A stretch of DNA of 55,750 bases from Bacteriovoracaceae bacterium (GCA_016784965.1 JADHTQ010000023.1:1-55750); one strand, 5' to 3'. Counted from the first letter of the stretch, positions 42,255 to 51,950 are shown. Made by a program: numbers and translations. Notes: generated from the sequence alone by a model not told the origin.

Positions 42255-43488
42255 CTTCTCCTCCAATTTTTTTTTGGCCTATGCAAATTGCTTCTAAGTG
42301 AGAAACCTTAATCTTATCAAACCTATCAAAGTCTGCTGGGTTTTTATCTGCAATATCTTTTGGAACATTGTCTACCAGAATGCTAAATTGATCCTCGGTT
42401 AATGACTCCACAAAAGTAACAAACTCAGAAGATAAATCATTTGGCACTACATACTTGTGATACATCTTTGCAATACTTTTTAACATCGACAAGTATGGCC
42501 CAAGCTCGCTGGTGGTAGAAGTTGCTTCACTATCAATCCACGCAATTGGAACTTTTATGATGGACTGATCATTTAATAAATGAATTTTTAGAAGTAATTC
42601 AATGTCAAAAGCAAATTTTTTCTCGAGCAGATCATCAATAATTTTTCTTATTACATCTGAGCTAAACGCTTTAAATCCACATTGGGTATCCACAATTTCA
42701 TCAAGACTTGGCAACATCCTCTTCCACAGATAGATAAATAATTTACCCCTGGTATTTCTCATGCCAGCTTTTACAGAAACTGAAAGCTTTTCTCTTCTTG
42801 ATCCGATCGCTGCACTTTTAGCGTGATTGACTATGCCGTCGACTAGTAGCCCTACTTGGCCCAAATGGGTGGATAGATCTGCATCGGTAAAAACTACAAT
42901 GTGCCCCTGTTTTTTAGTCTGTACACTATCCCACAAACCGTATTGAATTGCCCCGCCTTTTTGGCTATCTTTTGTGTTCTCTATACCATTTGTAACCACA
43001 AGCCTTTTATCAATTGCATCTTGTAAAAATAAAACCTTTATCTTATCACCTAGGGAGTGTTTTTTGATTAGATCATTTGCCATACCTCCACTATTTTTAG
43101 GACATCCATCATCGACAACCACCAAATCCCAAGTAAATCCTGTGCAATTTTCAAAAAGCCAGTTTAGTTGTGACACTTTTTTAAGTAGAAAATTTTCGCC
43201 GTGAACGTGCTCAGCTTGAGTTTTTATCCTAATGTGTTCTTTGTATACTGCAAAGATGACCGTCACATGCCCATTCCCATCAAGATCTGTCATAATCTTT
43301 TTTGATCTTGCCAATTTTATTGCCAACTTTTTAAAAAGACTGGGATCTTCATTTTTAAAAAGGTCCACTTCAATTTTTTGCAGCTGCTGGAGTGTTTTTG
43401 ACTGTAAAAGATAATTACTGGCAAGCTTTTCAACTTCTTCTAAATGCTTATCATTTGTAAGCTCTAGTTCCATTAAACTGTAATCCAT
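42247..43488 (-). CDS. Family 2 glycosyltransferase
   Basis: 413 residues. The GT-A fold is visible: HVTVIFAVYKEH, WDLVVVDDGCPKNSGG and IVVFTDADLSTHLGQVGLL with the nucleotide-sugar binding DxD-like DAD. CGFKAFSSDVIRKII follows, as in dolichyl-phosphate mannosyltransferase-like GT2 enzymes. There is no membrane segment. A helical N-terminus of about 75 residues precedes the catalytic domain. I start at the ATG at 43488, with GGAG seven bases ahead; 43500 is open too. It overlaps the opine-dehydrogenase-like gene and the two are co-translated. Confidence 0.88.
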   Translation of the reverse strand: MDYSLMELELTNDKHLEEVEKLASNYLLQSKTLQQLQKIEVDLFKNEDPSLFKKLAIKLARSKKIMTDLDGNGHVTVIFAVYKEHIRIKTQAEHVHGENFLLKKVSQLNWLFENCTGFTWDLVVVDDGCPKNSGGMANDLIKKHSLGDKIKVLFLQDAIDKRLVVTNGIENTKDSQKGGAIQYGLWDSVQTKKQGHIVVFTDADLSTHLGQVGLLVDGIVNHAKSAAIGSRREKLSVSVKAGMRNTRGKLFIYLWKRMLPSLDEIVDTQCGFKAFSSDVIRKIIDDLLEKKFAFDIELLLKIHLLNDQSIIKVPIAWIDSEATSTTSELGPYLSMLKSIAKMYHKYVVPNDLSSEFVTFVESLTEDQFSILVDNVPKDIADKNPADFDRFDKIKVSHLEAICIGQKKIGGEDE

Positions 43489-43536
43489 ACTACTCTCCAT
43501 GTATGCTGATATTCCAAGCCAAGAGGGTATTCTTTA

Positions 43537-44697
43537 TCAATAAAGTAACCCGATTACCCAAAGTGGAATTATATTTTTTTGTGGTAATTCAAAATCATCT
43601 CGAATTACAAAGTCTGCACTTTTGATACTTTTTGCTTTTCCCCCTACTTCCAATATATAGCTATCCAAGATAAAATCTGCTTTTTCTTCATCTTTAGAAG
43701 CAAAAAAATTGTTAGAAATGGTCCGCAACATCGTAGCAACAAATGCCTCTCTCACATTTCCCTTCTGTGACTTATAAAGGCCATACATCGATGGGTCGTG
43801 GAAGAAGATTTTTTCTCCCACAGAATTTACTTTATGATCGTTAGGCCTTTTTATAACATTTATAAGACCGACATGCTCCATGACATTTAATAGGTCATAC
43901 AACTTTTCTGCTCCTAATTGCCACTCACTGCAAAGTGACCTCACCTTGAGTCTTGGAATAGGTGAAACTGCCAAATAGCCAATTACTGCGTTCATTAAAC
44001 GCAGATGATTCTCTTTGAGACTTGGGACAAAAAATGGGACGTCTGAGTATATTGTCTTTTCCAGAATGTTGGCCAAACGTTCTTGATAATCCCCTTCAAG
44101 AAAAATCGGCCGAAAACCCGTGTTAAGGTACTTTTTAAACTCCTTCAAAATATTTAATTCTTGGTAATAAGAAGAAATATCTACCTTTTTTCCTTTTTTA
44201 AATGGATTGACTTTTTCATAAAGCTTTCCCTTACTTAAATAGAGATATTCTCTAAAAGACATAAGAGGAATTTTTACTTGTAAAAACCTCCTAGACAAAT
44301 CCCCAATTCCCTGTCTTAAAACTAATGATGAGCTATCACTTGCAATAAACTGTTTTTTTGGATAAGCATCATAAAGGGCCTTTAACTCCACTGACCAATT
44401 ATTAATAAAGTGCACTTCATCAACAGCAATTCCATCATATCCTTCATTAAATGCCTCTTGCCCTAACTGCCACAAACTCATTGTTGCAACAAGGGGATTG
44501 TCGCCTGAAAAATAAAGGAAGTTTTTGTTATTTATATAACTTAACATCAATGTTGTTTTTCCAACTCCCCGAGGACCTACGATAATGAATGCCTTTTTGT
44601 TAGAATCTAAAACAAAATCAAATAGTGGTCGAAGCCTTTTAGGTAAGTTCGCAATTTTTCTATCCATTATTCTATGTAATTCGCTAACTATTTCCAT
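43537..44697 (-). CDS. P-loop ATPase, AAA/DUF4143-like
   Basis: 386 residues. Walker A is FIIVGPRGVGKTTLMLSY, Walker B IAVDEVHFINNW, and the sensor FIASDSSSLVLRQGIGDLSRRF. A winged-helix-like part follows (LCSEWQLGAEKLYDLLNVMEHVGLI). The end has a nuclease-like strand (ADFILDSYILEVGGKAKS). It is a distant relative of the ATPase at 29326. Its promoter is the best in the window and carries two inverted repeats, so expression is probably tightly repressed. It is a single-gene unit in the accessory region; function unknown. Confidence 0.85.
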   Translation of the reverse strand: MEIVSELHRIMDRKIANLPKRLRPLFDFVLDSNKKAFIIVGPRGVGKTTLMLSYINNKNFLYFSGDNPLVATMSLWQLGQEAFNEGYDGIAVDEVHFINNWSVELKALYDAYPKKQFIASDSSSLVLRQGIGDLSRRFLQVKIPLMSFREYLYLSKGKLYEKVNPFKKGKKVDISSYYQELNILKEFKKYLNTGFRPIFLEGDYQERLANILEKTIYSDVPFFVPSLKENHLRLMNAVIGYLAVSPIPRLKVRSLCSEWQLGAEKLYDLLNVMEHVGLINVIKRPNDHKVNSVGEKIFFHDPSMYGLYKSQKGNVREAFVATMLRTISNNFFASKDEEKADFILDSYILEVGGKAKSIKSADFVIRDDFELPQKNIIPLWVIGLLY

Positions 44698-44716
44698 AAA
44701 ACTTACCTCACCCTGA

Positions 44717-44766
44717 TGTTTCTGCTATAGAAACATTATACCACAAAACGTTCCTGTTGCAAGAAC
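44717..44766 (-). promoter_or_regulatory. Promoter with two inverted repeats for the second ATPase gene
   Basis: On the minus strand TTGCAA (44757-44762), a 16-base spacer and TATAAT (44735-44740). The -35 box lies inside GTTCCTGTTGCAAGAAC (44750-44766). The expected start point lies inside TGTTTCTGCTATAGAAACA (44717-44735), a perfect inverted repeat. Two operator-like sites bracketing a promoter suggest repression. Confidence 0.65.
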
Positions 44767-44854
44767 ATAATGACATGGATAAACAGGAGTATTTTTGATT
44801 AAAGTGAAAAAGGCTTTATACAACAATTACAGAATAATAAATATCGTGATTAAA

Positions 44855-45193
44855 TTAGGTGAGGTCCTGTTTGGCACTAGCTTCTTTTGTCTTATCTTTT
44901 TCCTTATTTTCCACAATGGAGATACAACCTCCAAAGAAGCCAGCCCCTATCTTGAGCATTGCTGCGTGAGCAATTACAGGTAGCCCAACGAAGGGAGCTG
45001 CAACCATCCCAACAGTTACACCTAAAATAGATGCTCCTGAGTAAATTGCAGTATTTGAACCTAAGTGGCTCCAACTTGCTTTTTTAAGTTTGAAGTGGCT
45101 ACATTCTTCGTTAGCCATTTGAGTCTGATGATCCATACATAGATCAGGTTGCTGACTTTTTACAGAACATTTTTTACATATTTCTTGATTCAT
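44855..45193 (-). CDS. Small Cys-rich membrane protein of unknown family
   Basis: 112 residues. The N-terminal third has six Cys or His candidates (CKKCSVKSQQPDLCMDHQ, then ECSHF) that could bind a metal. Residues about 48-92 form one or two glycine-rich hydrophobic segments (AIYSGASILGVTVGMVAAPFVGLPVIAHAAM, shown in part). The tail is Lys/Glu-rich. AAGGAT precedes the ATG. I do not recognise it. It is alone between the ATPase gene and the 45367 gene. The 173 bases after its start (45194-45366) show nothing clear. Confidence 0.65.
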   Translation of the reverse strand: MNQEICKKCSVKSQQPDLCMDHQTQMANEECSHFKLKKASWSHLGSNTAIYSGASILGVTVGMVAAPFVGLPVIAHAAMLKIGAGFFGGCISIVENKEKDKTKEASAKQDLT

Positions 45194-45366
45194 AATTTCA
45201 ATCCTTGATCTGTACTATTATAAAACTTAAATGGCCCGACGGTACAGTAGTAAAAAATTTTAATTTATTACATTTCGATTTAATGCTGTGTGGCCTGCTC
45301 GGGTACTCTTAACTTCTCATAACTTAGAATCTTCTTTTGCATAGCAATAGTTATTCAATAGTTATT

Positions 45367-46422
45367 TTATTTATCGGCAAAAATTGTTCTTGAAACTTTT
45401 TCAACGCCGGTGCTAACTACAGTGCCAATGGTGCGACTTTCTGCCATATGGTGGACAAAATAGGATACCCCTTTACCCTTTTGTGCTCGACGTGTAAACC
45501 GGCGTAAAAATCCTGTAGTAACTCCAATTTCATCTCTGATTACCTTATCGATAACCTTATTGGGAATTGTTTTAGGAAATTTTTCTACAGTATAAAATGG
45601 TCCATGTTTTTCCATTTCTTTAACCATCTGGATAAATTTAGGTATCTTGATTCGAGTTTCTAAGGGTCTACCAAAAAGAAAAAAGGTATCGTGGGCCTCT
45701 TGGATTAGATCTGCATCAAACATGGTCTTAAAATTTTTGCCTGGATAAAATTCCTCTAAAGCTTCTATCACTTTTTTCCTATTTCCCTTTAAGTAATGCT
45801 TGAGACTATTTCTATTGACTGCGATAATGTCTAAAATGGGAAAGCTTCTAAATGTTTTTGTTGACATTTTTGCTCCCAATTTTGCGCTATGCTTATGTAA
45901 CTCATCAAAATGAGTAGTCACTCTATGAAGCATTCTCTTTGAGGCCTTAGAAAGTGCAGCTCCCGCAAGGGGCCCCACCCCTAACATCAAGGTAGAAACC
46001 ACTCCCTTCATAAACAAAGCATCCTGTTGATTTATAAAATATTGTCTACCAGGGTGGTCTTGCACATAAGCATTCCCTATACTTCTCACCTCTCCCATTT
46101 GGTTAAACAGTTTATGTATAACAATTCCATCCATTACTAAACCTGCTACTAAAACATTCGCTGGTGGAACGACCACCGAAAGAGCGGTGAGTGCCAACCC
46201 AAATCCAAAGACAACTTTGCCAGAAACATCTTGCCTATTTTGATATCTTTTAAAAAGATTTGTGGCCACATGGCACAAGCTGGGATCTTCTTTTACCATC
46301 TGACTAATCATGGGAACATTGTTCATAAGCTCTATGCCATGAGCATTTTGCACTCTTTTTATCGCCTTTGCATTATATCTTAATAACTTTCTAATGGAAT
46401 CAGAGGCGGTCATATGATGCAT
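45367..46422 (-). CDS. Unknown protein with two hydrophobic segments
   Basis: 351 residues, no family recognised. The N-terminal 65 residues are helical and charged. Two hydrophobic stretches follow at about 72-96 and 137-157 (VSTLMLGVGPLAGAALSKA), and the rest is basic and helical (RKLLRYNAKAIKRVQ, FLRRFTRRAQKGKGVSYF). AGG lies before the ATG, and 17 bases separate it from the broken gene upstream, whose operon partner it once was. Whether it is still expressed is unclear. Confidence 0.6.
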   Translation of the reverse strand: MHHMTASDSIRKLLRYNAKAIKRVQNAHGIELMNNVPMISQMVKEDPSLCHVATNLFKRYQNRQDVSGKVVFGFGLALTALSVVVPPANVLVAGLVMDGIVIHKLFNQMGEVRSIGNAYVQDHPGRQYFINQQDALFMKGVVSTLMLGVGPLAGAALSKASKRMLHRVTTHFDELHKHSAKLGAKMSTKTFRSFPILDIIAVNRNSLKHYLKGNRKKVIEALEEFYPGKNFKTMFDADLIQEAHDTFFLFGRPLETRIKIPKFIQMVKEMEKHGPFYTVEKFPKTIPNKVIDKVIRDEIGVTTGFLRRFTRRAQKGKGVSYFVHHMAESRTIGTVVSTGVEKVSRTIFADK

Positions 46423-46439
46423 TTTGCCTGGATCTCCCC

Positions 46440-47295
46440 TTAAAAATGCAATCGCTGGATTTTTCCTACGATCTCAAAAAGGGAAGCCTTAGCATCCAGT
46501 GAAACAGTATCCATATACTCCTTAGCAAGCTGGGCACGCTTTACTTTACCTTGCCAGGTTCTTGGATTTAACACTCGGTGATCTTTTGTAACGTCTTTAA
46601 CTTTGCGATCACTATAAGAGTTTGCAAAGGCCTCTAAAGATTTTGCATAGGTCACCATCTCTTGTTTTTCATCAGCGGTCAACTTCCATCCTTTACCGTG
46701 GGATACCAGCAGTCCGCTTCTGTCTTTTATTAGATCTGCATAGGCATCAATACTATCTCTGTTGTGTGCTGGATGAATTTTTCGGCCTCGATAAATATTT
46801 TTAAACTTCTGGGTATCAATAGAACCTACAGAATTGAGCCTTCTGGCCAGCTCATAGTCCCCTTTTAGCCTTTGATAATACTCCTTGTACGCACTTTCTT
46901 TTTGAGCATCACAGCGGCTCTTTCTAAAACTATTACGGGCAAGCCCACGAGACACAGAGCACTTAGCATCACCTTTTTTACATACCTTTTGCACAACTGT
47001 CACTTTTAGTGCGCAATCTCATAGCTCAAGCATTTTCATTCTCTGTTTTGTTAAATCCGCCAACATTCTTTGTTTAACTTTCATATAAAAAAGCACGGTT
47101 TGATTGCGCCCAATCCACTCATAAATTGGTCTTGAGGGACCATAGCAATCTCTTCACCTCTTGGCACTTGGGAAATAGAGAAAACTTGGAAAAATCTCGA
47201 TCGGCCCACTTTGTGACCTTCTTTGCATGAATGTCATCTCAGCTCAATATCAAAACAGTTGATATAAATAGTAAAAATGCAGCTAGACTTTTAAT
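46440..47295 (-). pseudogene. Decayed exported protein gene
   Basis: The intact downstream piece (GTG 47003 to 46440, 187 residues) continues upstream in the same frame through an in-frame TGA at 47019-47021 as WIGRNQTVLFYMKVKQRM back to about 47153. One base away the frame then continues as KKVTKWADRDFSKFSLFPKC, through a second in-frame TGA at 47239-47241, to a signal peptide (KSLAAFLLFISTVLILS). The place of its start codon holds ATT (47293-47295), with AGAGG correctly placed ahead. So there are a lost ATG, two nonsense codons and one frameshift. TGA is a normal stop elsewhere here. Confidence 0.72.
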
Positions 47296-47509
47296 AAACA
47301 ATCCTCTTTGAGTCCAGGTCCAGAACGCAGCTTGTTCCCTAAAATTAATATCGGATGTCTAAAAAAAAGATTAAATACAGCAAATTTATTTAACATTGCC
47401 TTGCTTTTTCTCAAGTATAAAACTAAAAACACACAACTTGGTCAAATTATGAAATAATAAATTTTTATAAGTTGCTTAATTTGTAACAAATTTGCACTGG
47501 AGATTCGTT

Positions 47510-50053
47510 ATGGACTGGATTGTATATAAATTTGGTGGCTCAAGCCTAAAAGATGCCGATTGCTTTAGGGCGGTTTCAAAGAACATCCAAAAATCACAAC
47601 TTAAGTTATCTGCTAACACAAATAATACAAAAATGGCGGTGGTTTTATCTGCCATGGAGGGTGTTACAGATTTGCTTATATCCTCTCTTGATATGGCGGC
47701 CCAAAGTGATGAAGGCTATAAGCAAATAATTGAACAAATTAAAGGCCAGCACCTAGACACTTTCAATCAACTTGTAGACGATCAAAATATTTGCGACAAA
47801 TTTGGTCAACAACTTGAAAGTGATATATTAGAACTACAGCACATTTTACGTGCATCACAACTGAGTCGCTCCTACTCTGATACCGCCTTAGATTTGGTCT
47901 CTGGTCAAGGAGAGATTTGGTCAACAATTATTATGAATCTCTACCTTCAGTCCCAAAAGGCCAAATCTATCCAGCTCAATGCTCGAGATATTTTGTTTGT
48001 GGAATCACTGCCGACAGGACCGCTAGTTGACTGGGAAACTTCAGGGCAAAAACTTGATAAGTATCTTAAGTCCATCGACGATTGTAATAATATCGATATA
48101 GTTATCATAACTGGCTATATCGCCACTACCGCCCAGGGCATACCGACCTCGCTAAAGCGAAATGGCAGCGATTATACCGCTTCCATATTTGCCTCTTTGC
48201 TCGATGCTAAAAGTATCCATATTTTTAGCAATGTTGATGGTATCTACAGTGCAGACCCAAGAAGAGTTTCAGAAGCTGTTTTAATAAATGAGGTATCATA
48301 CAATGAGGCCATTGAGCTCGCCTATTTTGGTGCCAAGGTTCTTCATCCCAACACTATGATACCGGCGATGACCAAGAATATACCCATCCACCTACACAAC
48401 ACATTCAGGCCAGATGCCCCGGGGACTCTAATTCAGCATCACTCTCACAAAAAACCCCATTTTAAATCAGCTCACCAAGTTCAAGGTGTTGCTTCCATCG
48501 ATTCCATCGCCCTCATTAACTTAGAAGGTGCTGGAATGATCGGTGTCCCGGGGATATCCGAGAGACTTTTTGGCGTCTTGAAATCCAATAACATCTCGGT
48601 CATCATGATCTCCCAGGGAAGTTCGGAATATTCTATCTGCTTTGCAGTACATGAAAAAGACAGCAAGAAAGCTCAAAAAGTAGTAGAGCACGCCTTTGCC
48701 CAAGAAAAAGATGAAGGCCATATTCATTCAGTCAAATTAATCTCCTCCTGTAGTATCCTCGCCTGTGTTGGAGATAACATGGCAAATAACCCTGGAATTG
48801 CCGCCACTTTTTGTAATGCCCTAAAGCGGGCACACATCAACATCATGGCAATTGCTCAAGGTAGCTCTGAGCGAAACATCTCTTTGGTAATTGCCAAAAA
48901 AGATATTACCAAGGGCCTTCGAGCAGTTCACTCTGCCTTTTATCTTTCCAACCAAACAATTTCTATTGGTATTGTCGGCGTAGGCTTAATCGGCAGCACG
49001 CTACTAAAGCAGCTGGAAGATCAAAAAGTATCCCTAAAAGAGAATTTCAATATCGACTTAAGAATCAGGGGCCTTTCAAATTCGAAAAAAATGCTCTTAA
49101 TGGAGCCAATTTCTCTAAGCTCATGGGAGGAGGACTTTAAAACTCGTGGAGTGCCTGCTGATCTAAAGCAATTTGTCGATCACCTACAAACCGATCATCT
49201 GCCACATTCCGTGATCATCGATTGCACATCTAGTGGTAAAGTAGTGGAGTCTTACATCCCGTGGTTGCAAAAAGGTATTCACATTATAGCCCCCAACAAA
49301 AAGGCCAACTCCAGCTCACTTGAGTCGTACAAAAACATCTTTAAAACACTAAACCAGTGTACCGACCATCATTGCAGCAGCAAAAGTACTCATTACTTCT
49401 ATGAAACGACAGTAGGGGCCGGATTACCTGTAATTTCAACCTTGAAAGATATACTGATGACAGGAGATCGCATCATTGAAATCGAAGGAGTGCTATCTGG
49501 CACCCTGTCTTACATTTTCAACAAACTGAGCGATGGGCATAAATTCTCAACAATAGTCAAAGAAGCAAAAGAGCTAGGATATACAGAACCCGATCCCCGA
49601 GAAGATCTAAGTGGTCTTGATGTCACCAGAAAAATAGTTATCCTGGCAAGAGAGATGGGCCTAGATGTCAAAGTTGAAGATATTCCCACTGAGAATCTGG
49701 TCCCCAGTGAGCTTGCTAGCATTGAAGACATTGACGAGTTTTTGGAGGCCCTTAAAGAATATGACGTGGACATGGATACCCCAATCAAGAAGGCCCAAGA
49801 AAACAACAACGTTCTTCGCTATGTTGGGTGTATAAAAAGTGATGGAACATGCGATGTATCTCTAAAGGCCTACCCCAAAGAACATCCATTTTCACATCTA
49901 AGGGGCAGTGAAAACATCATTGCCTTTAAGACTAAAAGATATAATGAATATCCACTCATCATCCAAGGCCCAGGAGCTGGAGCTGAAGTAACTGCTGCTG
50001 GGGTTTTTGCTGACCTGCTAAGACTTGCTGATCTTCTTGGCGGCAGCTCATAA
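47510..50053 (+). CDS. thrA: Bifunctional aspartokinase/homoserine dehydrogenase
   Basis: 847 residues, ThrA-like length. Aspartokinase comes first (VYKFGGSSLKDADCFRAVS, TGYIATTAQG, LKRNGSDYTASIFASLL, VDGIYSADPR), then two ACT regulatory domains (about 335-480). Homoserine dehydrogenase follows: IGIVGVGLIGSTLLKQLED, IIAPNKKANSSS, YETTVGAGLPVISTLKD and GVLSGTLSYIFNKLSDG. It makes aspartyl phosphate and reduces aspartate semialdehyde to homoserine for Thr and Met. The start is ATG 47510 with CTGGAG ahead; TTG 47492 is open but unlikely. thrB and thrC do not follow. No leader peptide was found in the 214 bases upstream. Confidence 0.95.
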   Translation: MDWIVYKFGGSSLKDADCFRAVSKNIQKSQLKLSANTNNTKMAVVLSAMEGVTDLLISSLDMAAQSDEGYKQIIEQIKGQHLDTFNQLVDDQNICDKFGQQLESDILELQHILRASQLSRSYSDTALDLVSGQGEIWSTIIMNLYLQSQKAKSIQLNARDILFVESLPTGPLVDWETSGQKLDKYLKSIDDCNNIDIVIITGYIATTAQGIPTSLKRNGSDYTASIFASLLDAKSIHIFSNVDGIYSADPRRVSEAVLINEVSYNEAIELAYFGAKVLHPNTMIPAMTKNIPIHLHNTFRPDAPGTLIQHHSHKKPHFKSAHQVQGVASIDSIALINLEGAGMIGVPGISERLFGVLKSNNISVIMISQGSSEYSICFAVHEKDSKKAQKVVEHAFAQEKDEGHIHSVKLISSCSILACVGDNMANNPGIAATFCNALKRAHINIMAIAQGSSERNISLVIAKKDITKGLRAVHSAFYLSNQTISIGIVGVGLIGSTLLKQLEDQKVSLKENFNIDLRIRGLSNSKKMLLMEPISLSSWEEDFKTRGVPADLKQFVDHLQTDHLPHSVIIDCTSSGKVVESYIPWLQKGIHIIAPNKKANSSSLESYKNIFKTLNQCTDHHCSSKSTHYFYETTVGAGLPVISTLKDILMTGDRIIEIEGVLSGTLSYIFNKLSDGHKFSTIVKEAKELGYTEPDPREDLSGLDVTRKIVILAREMGLDVKVEDIPTENLVPSELASIEDIDEFLEALKEYDVDMDTPIKKAQENNNVLRYVGCIKSDGTCDVSLKAYPKEHPFSHLRGSENIIAFKTKRYNEYPLIIQGPGAGAEVTAAGVFADLLRLADLLGGSS

Positions 50054-50147
50054 AAATATTGGAGAATTATTAATCTTATCAACATCATTTTGTAATAGTA
50101 AGAATGCATTGTGCAAAACGTCGAAACTTAAATAATGAGGAATAGGC

Positions 50148-50915
50148 ATGTATGCTCGGTTGCAAATCATTATTGTTTGTCTTCTTTTACTAAGTACATA
50201 TGGGTATTCAAATGATCTTTCTTGCAAAAATAGCGCTCTAAGGTTCCAACACTTAGGAAGTCATAGTGCATTTTTAGATCTTTACTCTAAAAAGTCATTT
50301 TTAAGCGTTGAGAGATATAATGTAATTGATTACCATCGGCTTAAAACGGTTCGCTTAGATGATGGCAGGATCTATAAACTTGGTGAATTTGTTGGCTCTG
50401 GGCATTTTGGAGTTGTTTATTGTTTCAACAGTGATTGCACTCAAGTAATTAAGATACCAAAGGGTTCGCTAAAGGTTTTTACTTTACAACAAGAGGTCAT
50501 GATTGAGTTTGGATTTCAAAAGGCCGGAATAAATTCAGCAAAAATAATAAAACATGGTAGAGATTATCTATATTTAATCAAAAAAAGAGTTCCAGGTAAA
50601 ACCGCAAAGGAAATTATTGCCAATGGACATTTGAGTAAATTGCAAACTATTGCTTTGGCCGAGATCTTTTTTCGATGTAGAGCATTTGGTTTGTTCTTAG
50701 ATATTAATCCTGCCAATTTGGTATGGGATAGCAGCAATGAGCGCTTTGTGGTTATTGACAACTATTATGTTGGTGGGTATACAACTACCGACTCATGGAT
50801 CAATGTTTTTTTTAAAAATAATGAAGTTGGGAAAAAAATGTTTCTTGCCCATTTAGATGACACCGATAATTCTGCACAAGCAACTCTATCAAAATTATTT
50901 CAAATCTTAGAATAA
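50148..50915 (+). CDS. Exported protein-kinase-fold protein
   Basis: 255 residues. A signal peptide (LQIIIVCLLLLSTYGYS) is followed by a small kinase fold: the Gly-rich loop GEFVGSGHFGVVYCF (G83, G85, G88), VIKIPK with Lys102, Glu116 in the next helix, a catalytic loop FLDINPANLVWD (Asp185, Asn190) and VVIDNYY (Asp204 in the DFG place). All catalytic positions are kept. A kinase in the periplasm is odd since ATP is scarce there, so it may act on the way out, in another cell, or bind another ligand. GAGGA precedes the ATG. A more degenerate relative follows at 51039. Confidence 0.78.
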   Translation: MYARLQIIIVCLLLLSTYGYSNDLSCKNSALRFQHLGSHSAFLDLYSKKSFLSVERYNVIDYHRLKTVRLDDGRIYKLGEFVGSGHFGVVYCFNSDCTQVIKIPKGSLKVFTLQQEVMIEFGFQKAGINSAKIIKHGRDYLYLIKKRVPGKTAKEIIANGHLSKLQTIALAEIFFRCRAFGLFLDINPANLVWDSSNERFVVIDNYYVGGYTTTDSWINVFFKNNEVGKKMFLAHLDDTDNSAQATLSKLFQILE

Positions 50916-51038
50916 GGGCCAAGTACAGTAGGCTTCAACGAAACTCTAAATAAATAATCATTTTTTTATAAATAATTCAGATCTACATGATTCGTTAATA
51001 TTTTGCTTGTATCGTACTTTATAAACTTAAAGGTTGGC

Positions 51039-51950
51039 ATGAACTTTCAAATTTTAAAACAATATTTGTGCTTGATAGCTCTTTTTATAGCTACCATTTA
51101 TTTACCAGCTGCAAGTGAAGAGTGCATAACAGACTTGACTTCTTTTGTCCTCTATAACAGCTCATTTCCACTAAGAACAAAAATTTCACACTTGGAGGGC
51201 CTGTTAAGTTTAAACAGTGGAGATGGGCCTTTAACCAGTAGACTTTTAAAGCTCAACAGTGAACCTATTGAACTCATTAACCAAGAACAACAAATCTTAT
51301 TTGTTAATCGCAACAAGAGATTCAAGGTTACCCAAGTTCAAGGTGGTCATGAAAATGAAGGAATTTATGCGTTCTCTGATGATAGTGACAATTTTATCAT
51401 CAAAATCTTTCCTAAAAATACAAATAATCCGATCGAGCTTTTACTGAACTCATATTATGCTGAGCTAATCGGAGGCGCAAAAGTTTATGGTTTTGGACAA
51501 ACTTTAGATGGCAGGTATTATGTACAACAAACTCATCTTTTTAAAGGTAAAACAACCACAACTTTAAAAAGTATGCTTAAAAACTGGCAACAGGGCAATA
51601 TCCCTTTAGATTTACCTCTAGACTATGTGGATGATCTTGCATTAAAATTAGGTGCCCTAATTGTTAAAGCATTTGAGGAAAAAATTACTCCCCATGATCC
51701 AGACCTCATCTTCTCACTTGAGGGGCCAGGTGTTGCTTGGATCGATAGTGCTAGGTGGAGTAGGTATGATCCACTAGAGTTGATAAGGATAACAATACAT
51801 CAACGGATAATATTTGTATTGGGCCTTATCGATAGTAATTTATACTATCCTTTGCTACAGGGAATTTTGGTTGCTACATCTGCATCTTTAAAATTAGGCC
51901 CTGATGACAAAAAGATGATTATTACTACTGCCCTGTCTTTAATAAAGTAA
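51039..51950 (+). CDS. Exported protein, degenerate kinase fold
   Basis: 303 residues from ATG 51039 (AAAGG ahead); TTG 51003 is less likely. Signal peptide to about residue 26 (IATIYLPAAS). The kinase-like pattern is weaker than in its neighbour: GGHENEGIYAFSDDSDNFIIKIF with Lys122, Glu133 in PIELLL, HDPDLIF (His219, Asp220) in the catalytic-loop place and VAWIDSARW (Asp236) in the DFG place. The Asn of the loop is missing. It is probably an exported pseudokinase; the two genes may be an old duplication. 123 bases separate them. Confidence 0.65.
   Translation: MNFQILKQYLCLIALFIATIYLPAASEECITDLTSFVLYNSSFPLRTKISHLEGLLSLNSGDGPLTSRLLKLNSEPIELINQEQQILFVNRNKRFKVTQVQGGHENEGIYAFSDDSDNFIIKIFPKNTNNPIELLLNSYYAELIGGAKVYGFGQTLDGRYYVQQTHLFKGKTTTTLKSMLKNWQQGNIPLDLPLDYVDDLALKLGALIVKAFEEKITPHDPDLIFSLEGPGVAWIDSARWSRYDPLELIRITIHQRIIFVLGLIDSNLYYPLLQGILVATSASLKLGPDDKKMIITTALSLIK

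Noticed and set aside
44795-44983. Plus-strand 62-codon frame beside the second ATPase promoter
   Set aside because: No ribosome binding site, and it overlaps the better-supported minus-strand gene at 44855.
47019-47241. In-frame TGA codons as selenocysteine or tryptophan
   Set aside because: Genes such as the PEP-synthase-like, MFS and mntP genes end at TGA, no Sec hairpin is evident, and the same region also has a frameshift and a lost ATG. Decay explains it better.
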